Shown: positions 54,055-62,036 of the stretch, piece after piece
Layout: every line of letters begins with the position of its first letter
Position numbering within the stretch: position 1 is the first letter of the stretch
NCBI RefSeq assembly: GCF_012641475.1
Contig: NZ_JABAIL010000005.1
Span: 124,001-188,000, forward strand
Reading direction: 5' to 3'
From: Flammeovirga agarivorans
GTDB taxonomy: Bacteria > Bacteroidota > Bacteroidia > Cytophagales > Flammeovirgaceae
Length of the DNA stretch: 64,000 nt
Program-made: the position numbers and the translations under genes
Notes under the pieces: model-generated
Databases searched by the model: none
Told to the model about the DNA's origin: nothing
Seen by the model: the letters and a program-made list of their open reading frames with translations, nothing else

Positions 54055-54593
54055 GAGATACTATTATTAAATTTATTAATAACATCTTTAGTATTATATG
54101 GTAGTTTATCAATTTTTGTAAAATCCAATAATTTTGTTTCTATATTCATTATTGAATCCTGTATTTTAATAATAGTCTTTGCAAACTCACATATTTCATT
54201 CGTTTTTAAAGGGTAATCTCCAAAATGAAAATTCTGAACATTATAATTATAATAATAGGGGTTCGAAAAATCATTTATAACTTTACCTATCATCATTGTT
54301 TTTAAATTTACTTTTTCTCCTTTACAAATTATATTATAAATGTTTTTATTATCTTTTACTTTTGTTTCAGTTTTTACTTCTGTTATCATTGAAATAAACT
54401 GATTTGCCTCTGCCTTTGTATTAACTTCTGTAAATGAATGGTCTTCATTAATGCCATAGACAATATTTGAATTGATATCATATATTGTTTTATTAATGTC
54501 ATCAATTTTTACAACAATATATTTATCACTTATTATCTCAGATATAATTGATGATTGATTATTTATTGTCATTTTTCTTTTTATTGTATGCAT
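54051..54593 (-). CDS. Hypothetical 180-residue protein of the bacteriocin island
   Basis: A 180-residue protein with no signal peptide from ATG 54593; a second in-frame ATG lies seven codons downstream (54572). Segments such as KYIVVKIDDINKTIYDINS, VYGINEDHSFTEVNTKAEA and NIYNIICKGEKVNLKTMMIG suggest a mainly beta protein with some helix at the C-terminus (KIQDSIMNIETKLLDFT). I do not recognise a family. It is read in the same direction as the VKOR gene, overlapping it by four bases (ATGA), so the two are surely coexpressed. It is as A+T-rich as the VKOR gene. Candidate roles are immunity, modification or processing cofactor. Confidence 0.6.
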   Translation of the reverse strand: MHTIKRKMTINNQSSIISEIISDKYIVVKIDDINKTIYDINSNIVYGINEDHSFTEVNTKAEANQFISMITEVKTETKVKDNKNIYNIICKGEKVNLKTMMIGKVINDFSNPYYYNYNVQNFHFGDYPLKTNEICEFAKTIIKIQDSIMNIETKLLDFTKIDKLPYNTKDVINKFNNSIS

Positions 54594-54640
54594 AAAGTGA
54601 GAATTATTTAGTAAAAGAGTTATTTAATAGTATGAGCATA

Positions 54641-54676
54641 AAAATACGAGTACTCCCAAAACAAGAAGTACTCGTA
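54641..54676 (-). terminator. Terminator downstream of the peptide gene cluster
   Basis: Perfect 9-bp stem ACGAGTACT / AGTACTCGT with a 12-base loop and T run on the minus strand, directly after the peptide C stop. It separates the peptide cluster from the 180-residue gene and may let only part of the transcript read through. Confidence 0.75.
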
Positions 54677-54680
54677 GATA

Positions 54681-54821
54681 TTAGTGCATAATATGATAAA
54701 AGAATTCTCCAATCTTTTCACCAACTTTAGTAAGTATAAAAAAAGAGAATCCAAAAATCAGTAACGAAACAAAAATTTCTGAATTTGAACTTATCTCTAG
54801 ATAATTTTTGATATTACTCAT
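54681..54821 (-). CDS. Leaderless membrane peptide C
   Basis: A 46-residue peptide: MSNIKNYLEISSN start, hydrophobic segment at about 16-31 (FVSLLIFGFSFFIL) and C-terminus KVGEKIGEFFYHIMH. It is homologous to peptide D (52322-52462) and shares GEKIGEF with the C-terminus of the double-glycine peptide B just upstream. It starts one base after the stop of B, so it is translated from the same message. It lacks the leader, so it is unlikely to be exported by the C39 exporter in the same way; a membrane immunity role or leaderless toxin is possible. Confidence 0.75.
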   Translation of the reverse strand: MSNIKNYLEISSNSEIFVSLLIFGFSFFILTKVGEKIGEFFYHIMH

Positions 54822-54822
54822 T

Positions 54823-54978
54823 TTAATGTGTGATGTTATAGATAAACTCACCAATTTTTTCTCCAGATTGTTCTAAGGCAAACCATGCAGCAGCTCCTAC
54901 ACCAATTCCAGTAATAATACCTGTGAAGCCTACGCCTCCTTCAATATTTTTTAATTCTTTTGTTGTTAATTCTAACAT
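54823..54978 (-). CDS. Double-glycine leader peptide B (bacteriocin precursor)
   Basis: A 51-residue precursor. The leader MLELTTKELKNIEGG fits the double-glycine pattern at every key position: Leu-12, Glu-8, Leu-7, Ile-4, Gly-2, Gly-1. Cleavage leaves a 36-residue peptide that starts VGFTGIITGIGVGAAAWF (GxxxG in GIITG) and ends SGEKIGEFIYNITH. No Cys is present. It would be cut and exported by the C39 exporter encoded upstream on the same strand. The start codon is an ATG 30 bases after peptide A. The last 13 residues match peptide D at 10 positions. It has no gene call from length-limited annotation pipelines. Confidence 0.85.
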   Translation of the reverse strand: MLELTTKELKNIEGGVGFTGIITGIGVGAAAWFALEQSGEKIGEFIYNITH

Positions 54979-55008
54979 TTTATTTAGTATTTTAAATTAA
55001 TTATTTGA

Positions 55009-55176
55009 TTACTTTTTTCCTGCAGCTTTGTCTGCAGCGTTGTTATATCCGTTATAAATTCCAACACCGAGTGCTGAACCTACAAATAATACTACTCCTG
55101 CAATGCACCATCCACCACAAGCTATACCACCATCAATCGATTTTAATTCTTCAAATTCTAATTCTTGGAACTTCAT
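55009..55176 (-). CDS. Double-glycine leader peptide A (bacteriocin precursor)
   Basis: A 55-residue precursor. The leader MKFQELEFEELKSIDGG matches the double-glycine consensus (Leu-12, Glu-8, Leu-7, Ile-4, Gly-2, Gly-1). The predicted 38-residue product begins IACGGWCIAGVV, with two Cys three residues apart (CGGWC), then a hydrophobic, Gly-rich part with GxxxG in GIYNG, and ends NNAADKAAGKK. The N-terminal Cys pair could form a small disulfide loop made by the VKOR-thioredoxin protein. It is the first gene of the peptide cluster and sits about 180 bases downstream of the TolC-type gene, behind a candidate promoter. Confidence 0.88.
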   Translation of the reverse strand: MKFQELEFEELKSIDGGIACGGWCIAGVVLFVGSALGVGIYNGYNNAADKAAGKK

Positions 55177-55288
55177 TTAGATTAGTTTTTAAGTTCATTT
55201 ACCTACTCTTAAAAAGTATATCTATTTACAATTTTCGGTATCCTTATAAATAGAAAATCAAATAGTTAGCTAGCTTTTTTTGATACTC

Positions 55289-55296
55289 CAAATCTA
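55289..55296 (-). promoter_or_regulatory. Candidate -7 promoter element for the peptide genes
   Basis: On the minus strand the sequence reads TAGATTTG, a match to TAnnTTTG, about 110 bases upstream of the peptide A start. A -33 TTTG is not clear; an inverted repeat ACGGAAA / TTTCCGT with a five-A centre (55306-55324) lies just upstream and could be an operator or a terminator of the TolC-type gene. Confidence 0.45.
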
Positions 55297-55356
55297 TTGT
55301 TTGACACGGAAAAAAAATTTCCGTTGCTAATTAATTTGAAAAATATTTTGAATAAA

Positions 55357-56688
55357 TTATTTCAATATTTCTCCAGAAATCTTTAATAATCTTACTTGAG
55401 AAAGAATAAGATCGTATTGGGCATTAAAATAATTGAGAGAGGCATTCAAATAGCTATTCTGTACTTGTCTAAAATCAAAAGCAGAGATACTTCCTATATC
55501 TAATTGTTCTTGGGATAGTTGTAAGTTTTCTTCCGCAGACTTTTGACCCAATAGTCCTATTTTAGCTTTTTCTTGATTATATAAATAGTTTGCAAATAGT
55601 TGGTACGCTTCTTTTTTAAGACTTAGCTTTTTATTTTCTAATTCTAAGTGAGCTTTATGATATTGAATCTTAGATGACTGTAATTTTCTATCATTTTGTC
55701 CTCCATTGAAAATTGGAACCGAAACATTTACTCCAGCAAAGGCTCCATATAAATGACCATTATTAGTTTGAGAAACAATATCTCCTTCTAGAGTAGGATA
55801 ATCAGCTTTAAGCCAATTTAGATTTCCTTGATACCCACTTTCAAAGGCAACTATAGGTTGTTTGTTTGTTCTTGTAATATCAATATCTATTTTACTTTGT
55901 TGTAATAATGATTGAGATATTCCTAATTGGCTATTTTGCTCCATCATGTTATCAATAATTGTTGTTGGGGATAACATAAGTGTTGGTACTTCTAGACTAT
56001 CCGTCAGAATAAAAATCGTATTGACTTCTTGTTCACCCAATAGAAAATTGAGTTCCCTTAAATCATTTTCGACAGTTAATTTCTGATTTACAAGATGAAT
56101 AGAATCAGTAAAATATGTCGTTTTTTCTCTACTTAATTCAAACCTAGAATTTTCACCTAAGGTAACTCCTTTTTCAATTCTAGATATTCTTAGTCCTGCG
56201 TTTCGATGTACTTTTCTTAGAACATCTAGTTTCTCTTTTTCAAGTAGAATCTTATAGTATTGAAATATTACCTCTTCAATTTTATTTTCTATCACTAATT
56301 GATATTGAAGTGATGTTAAATGTTCCTGTTGATCAAATTGTTTTTTTTGAAGACTAACTTTCTGTCCATTAAATAATATCCATTGCAAATCAATAGAAGC
56401 ATCTAGTTGAATATTATCATTTTGACCTTCTAAAGAAAAAGGAGACGCTGGTTGATTAATTTGAGAAGATGCTCGATTCCTATTAGATATATTTACTTGT
56501 GGTAATTTACCTGAGTTTCCCCACGTATTTTGTTGTTGAGCATCTAATACATCCTGATAAATTATTTGTATTTCAAAGTTATTTTGAAGAGCCTTATTTA
56601 TAGCTTCTTGAAGAGAAAGCGTATTTTTTTGAGCTAAAATCTGGAAAGAACATAGACTCACAAGTAGTATTATAGATATCTTTTTCAT
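55357..56688 (-). CDS. TolC-type outer-membrane channel protein
   Basis: A 443-residue outer-membrane efflux protein with a signal peptide (1-19, ending ILAQ) and two copies of the TolC-like helical-hairpin/beta unit (KNTLSLQEAINKALQNNFEI, LSQEQLDIGSISAFDFRQVQNSY). It would be the outer-membrane duct of the type I exporter formed with HlyD and PCAT upstream. It starts one base after the HTH gene stop. The gene is of normal length and without defects. Confidence 0.88.
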   Translation of the reverse strand: MKKISIILLVSLCSFQILAQKNTLSLQEAINKALQNNFEIQIIYQDVLDAQQQNTWGNSGKLPQVNISNRNRASSQINQPASPFSLEGQNDNIQLDASIDLQWILFNGQKVSLQKKQFDQQEHLTSLQYQLVIENKIEEVIFQYYKILLEKEKLDVLRKVHRNAGLRISRIEKGVTLGENSRFELSREKTTYFTDSIHLVNQKLTVENDLRELNFLLGEQEVNTIFILTDSLEVPTLMLSPTTIIDNMMEQNSQLGISQSLLQQSKIDIDITRTNKQPIVAFESGYQGNLNWLKADYPTLEGDIVSQTNNGHLYGAFAGVNVSVPIFNGGQNDRKLQSSKIQYHKAHLELENKKLSLKKEAYQLFANYLYNQEKAKIGLLGQKSAEENLQLSQEQLDIGSISAFDFRQVQNSYLNASLNYFNAQYDLILSQVRLLKISGEILK

Positions 56689-56689
56689 C

Positions 56690-56953
56690 CTAATTAACTT
56701 GTTTTATTGAGTTAACAGCATCTTCATGTATGTAGCCAAAGAAGAAACGGTGTGGTTTACTATACACATAGCTCATTCGATGAGAATCATAATAAATCTC
56801 TGCTCCTAGTTCTCGCATTTGAGCTAAAAGTGAACGTAGAGTACGGTCTGTAATTTCAAGTTTATGAGCAAGCTCTTTTGGTGTACCTGTTCCTCTTTTT
56901 CTGATTAAATGATCAATTCTCTCAATTCTTAGTAGTTGTTTTTGAAGTAACAT
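56690..56953 (-). CDS. Small HTH DNA-binding protein
   Basis: An 87-residue protein consisting of little more than a winged helix-turn-helix: RIERIDHLIRKRGTGTPKEL, AHKLEITDRTLRSLLAQMRE and LGAEIYYDSHRMSYVYSKP. This is the N-terminal HTH_11/DeoR-like part of WYL-type regulators, without the WYL domain. It lies between the exporter and TolC genes (20 bases after the exporter, one before TolC) and could regulate the peptide cluster or the exporter. Ligand binding cannot be recognised. Confidence 0.75.
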   Translation of the reverse strand: MLLQKQLLRIERIDHLIRKRGTGTPKELAHKLEITDRTLRSLLAQMRELGAEIYYDSHRMSYVYSKPHRFFFGYIHEDAVNSIKQVN

Positions 56954-56973
56954 TGTCTGCTTTAATTTAATAT

Positions 56974-59163
56974 TTAGGCTATTATTAATTCTTTTAATCC
57001 TTTAGGAATTTGGGACTCCCAAAGTTCATGGTATTTTCCATTTTGTTCTAGTAATGAAAAGTGTACCCCATCTTCTACTAGTTTTCCTTTCTCTAATACA
57101 AGGATCTTATCAGCATCTTGTATTGTGGATAATCTATGGGCTATGATTATCACGGTTTTCCCTTTCAGCATAAGCTGTTGTATTGTTTTCTGAACAAACT
57201 CTTCTGATTTACTGTCGAGCGATGCAGTGGGCTCATCAAGAATTAGTATTTCAGGGTCACGGTATAAAGCTCTTGCGATAGCCAATCTTTGACGTTGTCC
57301 ACCGGATAAAGTACTTCCTTTTTCACCTATTTCCGATTGAAAACCATTGGGTAAAGACTCTATAAAATCTATAATACCTAAATCTTTACATATCGAAATA
57401 ACTTTTTCAACATTTGGATGCAATTCTCCTAAGGCTATATTTTCGATTACACTTCCTTTAAAAAGTTCAATTTGTTGGGGGACAACTCCAATAGTATTTC
57501 TTAGAGAGCTTCGCGATAGGTAATTAATATTGATATCACCAATTATAATGCGTCCTTCTTGTATTGGGTAAATCTTTTGAATTAGCGCCGCTAATGTAGA
57601 TTTTCCTGAACCACTTTCACCAACTATTGCAGTTAATTTTCTTTTAGGAATACTAAGGTTTAACTTTTGAAAGACATCTACCCTTGAGCCATAACGAAAC
57701 GATACATTTTGGAACTGAATATCTCCAATTTTTGAAGGAGTCAGCTCAATTTGTTCTTCTTCAACATTAGATTGTTCATTATCTAAATCTAATAATTCAA
57801 ATAAACGATCTGCCGCAATTTTTGCATTTTGCCACTGACTATTCATACCAATCAGAGCCGTTACAGGACCTGTTAGGTAATTCAACAAGGCATTAAAGGA
57901 AAGTAACTCCCCAGGAGTAAGTTCTTTATTTAAAACAAAGTGAGCCCCAACACCTAAGAGTACCACAGTAAAAATGACCGAAACAAAGTGAGTACTATTT
58001 TCTGAAAAGATATTCGTTTGAGAAATACTAAAAACGTTCTTCAAGGTATCTACAAACCGAATTTCTGTTTTCAAGTTTGAAAAGTCCTCTATACCTAACC
58101 TTTTTATGGTCCGAATAGAATCAATAGATTCTACAAGTTGAGATTCAAGTTCTGCACTACTTTCCATTAGTTTACGTTGAAACTTTTTGTTTCTATAATT
58201 CACAAACCAATAAATACCTCCTGAAATAGGAAGTAGTAAAAGCATTACAAGTGCAAGTTTCCAAGAGTAGATAAACATCGCAACAAATGAAAAAATAAGG
58301 ATACAGACATTTATTACTAAGGAAATCGCACTATCATTAATAAAAGCTCTGATTTTGACTGCATCATTAATTCTTGAGACAATTTCTCCAACCCTCATTG
58401 TATCGAAAAATTGTTGAGGGAGTTTAATAAGGTGTTGGTAATAACCTAATATCAATCGGGCATCTATCATTTGTCCTGTTCGTAGTACTAATTGGCTTTT
58501 TAATACACCTAATATTGTTTGGAACATTAAAATAACAACCATCCCAATACTCAATAACCAAAGAAGATTTTTATTACCATCAACAAGCACATAATCAATG
58601 ATTTTTTGAATATAAATAGATGTACTCAATCCGAGTATTGTAAAGACCAAAGCTCCAATAATAGCCTGAATTAAGACATTCGTATGAGCACTTACCAACT
58701 CATAAAATCGACGTGATATAGAAATAGCTTCATTCTTCTTCTCAAAAGAGATGGCAGGTGTAATTAACACTAAAACGCCTGACCATAGTTTTGAAAATTC
58801 TTCAAGTGAATAATTATGGAATTGCCCATCTCCTGGGTCCATAACGGTAACTTCAGTTTTGTTTATTTTAGTAATAACTATAAAGTGCTGAAGGTCATTC
58901 TCTAGTATAACATGTGCAATTGATGGTAAGGATACTTCTGGTAATGCTGAGATATCTCCTCTTACTCCCTTAGCATCAAATCCAAGTTTTTTAGCGGCTT
59001 CTATCAACCCTAATAAATTAGTGCCTTTTTGATCCGTAGAGGCCATCTGGCGAATTTTAGCAACTGAATAATCAGCTCCATAAAATCTAGAAATAGAGAG
59101 CAAGCAAGTTGCTCCACAATCTGTAATATCGCGTTGCTTTACTTTAAGCTTAGTCAGTTTCAT
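56974..59163 (-). CDS. Peptidase-containing ABC exporter (C39 PCAT)
   Basis: A 729-residue bacteriocin-type ABC transporter. The N-terminal C39 peptidase has all catalytic residues: Gln10, Cys16 in DCGATC, His93 in LQHFIVI and Asp109 in VMDPGDG. The transmembrane domain with six helices covers about 155-440. The ATPase has Walker A GESGSGKST (near 511), signature LSGGQRQR and Walker B ILILDEPTASLD. Such transporters cut the leader after the double glycine and export the rest. Peptides A and B, 1.8 kb downstream on the same strand, have fitting leaders. It follows HlyD after 33 bases. Confidence 0.95.
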   Translation of the reverse strand: MKLTKLKVKQRDITDCGATCLLSISRFYGADYSVAKIRQMASTDQKGTNLLGLIEAAKKLGFDAKGVRGDISALPEVSLPSIAHVILENDLQHFIVITKINKTEVTVMDPGDGQFHNYSLEEFSKLWSGVLVLITPAISFEKKNEAISISRRFYELVSAHTNVLIQAIIGALVFTILGLSTSIYIQKIIDYVLVDGNKNLLWLLSIGMVVILMFQTILGVLKSQLVLRTGQMIDARLILGYYQHLIKLPQQFFDTMRVGEIVSRINDAVKIRAFINDSAISLVINVCILIFSFVAMFIYSWKLALVMLLLLPISGGIYWFVNYRNKKFQRKLMESSAELESQLVESIDSIRTIKRLGIEDFSNLKTEIRFVDTLKNVFSISQTNIFSENSTHFVSVIFTVVLLGVGAHFVLNKELTPGELLSFNALLNYLTGPVTALIGMNSQWQNAKIAADRLFELLDLDNEQSNVEEEQIELTPSKIGDIQFQNVSFRYGSRVDVFQKLNLSIPKRKLTAIVGESGSGKSTLAALIQKIYPIQEGRIIIGDININYLSRSSLRNTIGVVPQQIELFKGSVIENIALGELHPNVEKVISICKDLGIIDFIESLPNGFQSEIGEKGSTLSGGQRQRLAIARALYRDPEILILDEPTASLDSKSEEFVQKTIQQLMLKGKTVIIIAHRLSTIQDADKILVLEKGKLVEDGVHFSLLEQNGKYHELWESQIPKGLKELIIA

Positions 59164-59196
59164 ATATGTTCAGTAGAAAAGTTTGCTTTTTGGGTT

Positions 59197-60384
59197 TTAT
59201 AACTTCGCAACTTTATTAGTAGTTGCATCATGTCTTGAAGGGTTTAACCAATCATCTGTTTGGTCATACAGTAGATCAAATAAGCTTCTTTGTGTGACAA
59301 CAAACCGTGCTTGTAAGGTCATTCCTTTTTTAAGATAGCCTTTATAACCATTGGACAATGAAAGAAAGTCTTTATGAAAACTACATTTTACCTTAAAAAC
59401 AGGTTGATCATCAAGCATAGTAACATCATGGTATACTTGCGTTATCTTGCCTTCTAAGGTTCCCCAATCATTATAATTATAAGCATCAATCTGCATAATT
59501 GATTTCATATCATTATGTAACCAACCTATATCTTTTGGAGAAACATAACATTCAGCAATCAGTTCTGATTGTGGAGTAATTTCTCCAATATTCTGATTTG
59601 CGAATACCATTGTACCTTCATGTATTCCATTAAAATTTTGTAATACTCCAGTAACTGTAGATCTGATATAGTATTTATTGATTTGCTTATTTAATTGCTT
59701 GATCTCTGAATTAAGGTTTTCAAGCTTTATTTTATGATCATCTAATTCTATAGCCCATTCAGAATGTGCTCTTTTCCATCTTAATGTAAGTTTTGTCTCA
59801 TTTCTTCTAACAATCAGTTTACTATTTTCAACTTCTTTTTCTGGTATAGCTTGAGTTTGAGCTAAACGCTTTTTTCTGTTTAACTGTTTCTGAGAAATCT
59901 CTAATTCTTCCTGTAGAAGTAGAACATCGTTATAAAATTCTTCATACTTTTTAAGGTAGTTTCTTGTTCTTAGTGATTCAAGTTCTTGCAGTTCCTGGAC
60001 TTCTTTCGTCACTTGACATAAGTGTATTAAATCTTTGTATTGTTTTTCCAGAATTTTAAAATGTTGTAAGGCAAAATCTCTTTTTAGAGAAAGTTCTGTA
60101 GTATCAAGAACTAGTAAAATTTGTCCTTTAGAAATAACGGTATTGTCTTTAACAAAGAGTTGAGATACTTTTTCAGTTAATGGAGCTTTTAGACCAAATT
60201 TTTCTTGAGTAGGACGTATTAACCCTAGTGACTGAATTGTTATCGGAACTTTAATTATTGGAAGACATCCTAATGCTACAATTACTAAGCTTAAAATAGT
60301 AAGATAAATAGCATTTGAAGTTTTATTTAGTTGAGTATAATATTTTGGTAATATTACTTTAATTAGCTCTTTTGGGAGAAGCAT
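59197..60384 (-). CDS. HlyD family membrane fusion protein
   Basis: A 395-residue periplasmic adaptor: an N-terminal membrane helix (about 26-47, IYLTILSLVIVALGCLPIIKV), a lipoyl-like half (QSLGLIRPTQEKFGLKAPLTEK), a long coiled-coil hairpin (about 115-235) and a beta-barrel C-terminal part (ELIAECYVSPKDIGWL). It would connect the C39 exporter to the TolC-type channel. It is the first gene of the transporter operon, after a 470-base region with a candidate promoter. Confidence 0.9.
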   Translation of the reverse strand: MLLPKELIKVILPKYYTQLNKTSNAIYLTILSLVIVALGCLPIIKVPITIQSLGLIRPTQEKFGLKAPLTEKVSQLFVKDNTVISKGQILLVLDTTELSLKRDFALQHFKILEKQYKDLIHLCQVTKEVQELQELESLRTRNYLKKYEEFYNDVLLLQEELEISQKQLNRKKRLAQTQAIPEKEVENSKLIVRRNETKLTLRWKRAHSEWAIELDDHKIKLENLNSEIKQLNKQINKYYIRSTVTGVLQNFNGIHEGTMVFANQNIGEITPQSELIAECYVSPKDIGWLHNDMKSIMQIDAYNYNDWGTLEGKITQVYHDVTMLDDQPVFKVKCSFHKDFLSLSNGYKGYLKKGMTLQARFVVTQRSLFDLLYDQTDDWLNPSRHDATTNKVAKL

Positions 60385-60855
60385 TGCGTGAAATGTTATT
60401 AATAGTATTTAGTTTATAGGTTAAAATTTTGAAGTTTTTCATTTAAGAAAAAATTAAAATTTGAAATATATCTTTAACCTCATAATGATTCATGAAATAA
60501 TGATATAATTGATCATTGTTGTGATCTTGAAAATTCAGATGATCAGCTATCCCCCAACAAAGACTTCATATGCGAATAACAATTCTTTAATAGTTTTTAA
60601 GGCTACTTTATTTATCATAATAGATTAGTAATAGTTGATAAAAATTTCATTATCATGACTAACGTTCTACAATAGTTTAATTATTAGTATTTCACTTGCT
60701 AGTTGGTACTTATGAGTTAGTCAAAGTTTATCAAATTTAAATTTAGCTACGGAAATAATTCTTCCGCGGTGTGGTTATTTTGAACTTTTTATTAACGTTA
60801 TATCATAACAAAAAAGTCCTACTTAACTTAATAAGTAGGACTTTATTATTGAAGA
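60385..60855. other. Intergenic region upstream of the secretion operon
   Basis: About 470 bases with no gene and no additional GG-leader peptide visible on either strand. A minus-strand TAAATTTG box lies at 60732-60739 and is the best candidate -7 element for the HlyD operon. A terminator for the preceding lipoprotein gene lies at the right end. Confidence 0.5.
60813..60844 (-). terminator. Terminator of the lipoprotein gene
   Basis: Perfect 13-bp stem AAAGTCCTACTTA / TAAGTAGGACTTT with a six-base loop and a run of six T on the minus strand. Confidence 0.85.
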
Positions 60856-61308
60856 TTATTTAGGTTCTTTATCTAAGGTTTCATGGACCACTTTAATTGA
60901 GGTTCCGATTAATACAATTTGATCGTATTGATCTCGATATGACTTTTTCCTATAATCTAACTCTTGTATAGCTAGACCGTTTTTCATAAAAAAGTCATAT
61001 AAATTTGACCCTGATTGTGAGTTGGTGTATTCTAGCACTCTTCCACCAATTAGATAAACTTCGACATATTTATTTTCACCAAAAGTATATAGTTTAAGGT
61101 CTTCTACTCTTTCTATATTTTCAGTGTTATATATTGTTGCAATTTGTTGCCCTTCTAAAATATTAGCTGTTTTCATGTAATAATGAACATCTACATTATT
61201 TTCATTAGGGTAATAAGGCTCTACTTCGTCATTTTTATCACATGATGTCATAAATCCTAATAATGATAACAAAAATAGAACGTAAGTAAGTTTTGAAGAT
61301 TTTCTCAT
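60856..61308 (-). CDS. Small lipoprotein, hypothetical
   Basis: A 150-residue lipoprotein from the ATG at 61308 (MRKSSKLTYVLFLLSLLGFMTSC; an ATG ten codons upstream at 61338 is in frame). The lipobox GFMTSC ends in the acylated Cys. The mature protein is acidic at the start (DKNDEVEPYYPNENN) with a beta-rich part (VEVYLIGGRVLEYTN). I do not recognise a family. It is the last gene of the operon with the Spy-like and the outer-membrane barrel gene, about 70 bases after the Spy-like gene. Confidence 0.65.
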   Translation of the reverse strand: MRKSSKLTYVLFLLSLLGFMTSCDKNDEVEPYYPNENNVDVHYYMKTANILEGQQIATIYNTENIERVEDLKLYTFGENKYVEVYLIGGRVLEYTNSQSGSNLYDFFMKNGLAIQELDYRKKSYRDQYDQIVLIGTSIKVVHETLDKEPK

Positions 61309-61407
61309 TTTCAATTCGTAGTTGTTTAACATACTCATTATAACGAGATTAATTCGTGTTGTTTTTCCTAATTAGGCCCAAATCACTTCCGAATTTGGTA
61401 ACTCCTC

Positions 61408-62016
61408 CTAGTCTATTGGTTGTCTATTACCTCTTTTGGGAACAGAAGCTTTTAGAATTTCCATTTGTTCTTCTGTCAACACTTGGGCCAACATCTGAAA
61501 CTGCTGTTTTTTAAGGGGTATTAAAGCGTCTCTCATAGCTTCTCTATCTCCTTTATATTGTTCTTTAATTTTAGAAATGACTTGTTCATTAGATGCCTGT
61601 ATTGCATCATATTTCTCTTTTTGATCAGGTGTCAATTTTAATTTTAGAACTAAAATATATTCTCTTCTTTCTCGTCGATCCAGCATTATAAATTCTTCAT
61701 AGGTAGTATATGCAGTATCAGGCATAAAATCTTTTACCTTCTTCAAGTGCTTTTGTCGGTACCCATTTAGTTCTACTTTAAGATCCTCTTGGTTGATGTC
61801 TCCTTCTTTCTTGGCTATAATCATTGTATTAATGACATCTTCTTGAAGGCGTACATAAGCTTTATTTAATTTTTTCTCAACATCTTCGTTGATATTCAAT
61901 TTGTCGACAAGTTCTACTGGTAAATCTTTTGGAGAAATATCAGGGAATCTTCTTTGTGCAAATACTGAGAAACATATACTAAATAAAAGAAACGTTGTGA
62001 TGAATATTTTTTTCAT
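61408..62016 (-). CDS. Spy/CpxP-like periplasmic protein (LTxxQ motifs)
   Basis: A 202-residue secreted protein with signal peptide (1-20, ending VFAQ) and helical body. Two LTxxQ-type motifs are present: LTPDQKEKYDAI near 131 and LTEEQMEILKAS near 183, the mark of Spy/CpxP-like periplasmic chaperones or sensors. It is rich in Lys and Glu. It follows the outer-membrane protein gene by about 20 bases, so they share a transcript. The role is probably envelope stress or metal/protein chaperoning; not proven. Confidence 0.75.
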   Translation of the reverse strand: MKKIFITTFLLFSICFSVFAQRRFPDISPKDLPVELVDKLNINEDVEKKLNKAYVRLQEDVINTMIIAKKEGDINQEDLKVELNGYRQKHLKKVKDFMPDTAYTTYEEFIMLDRRERREYILVLKLKLTPDQKEKYDAIQASNEQVISKIKEQYKGDREAMRDALIPLKKQQFQMLAQVLTEEQMEILKASVPKRGNRQPID

Positions 62017-62036
62017 AATCTGTAATTAATTTTAAA

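Noticed and set aside
55005-55253. 82-residue plus-strand open frame across the peptide A gene
   Set aside because: It is antisense to a clear double-glycine peptide gene, its protein has no family features, and the region's other genes are all on the minus strand.
52255-60384. Prophage or insertion-sequence origin of the bacteriocin island
   Set aside because: No integrase, transposase, terminal repeats or attachment site is visible at either end.
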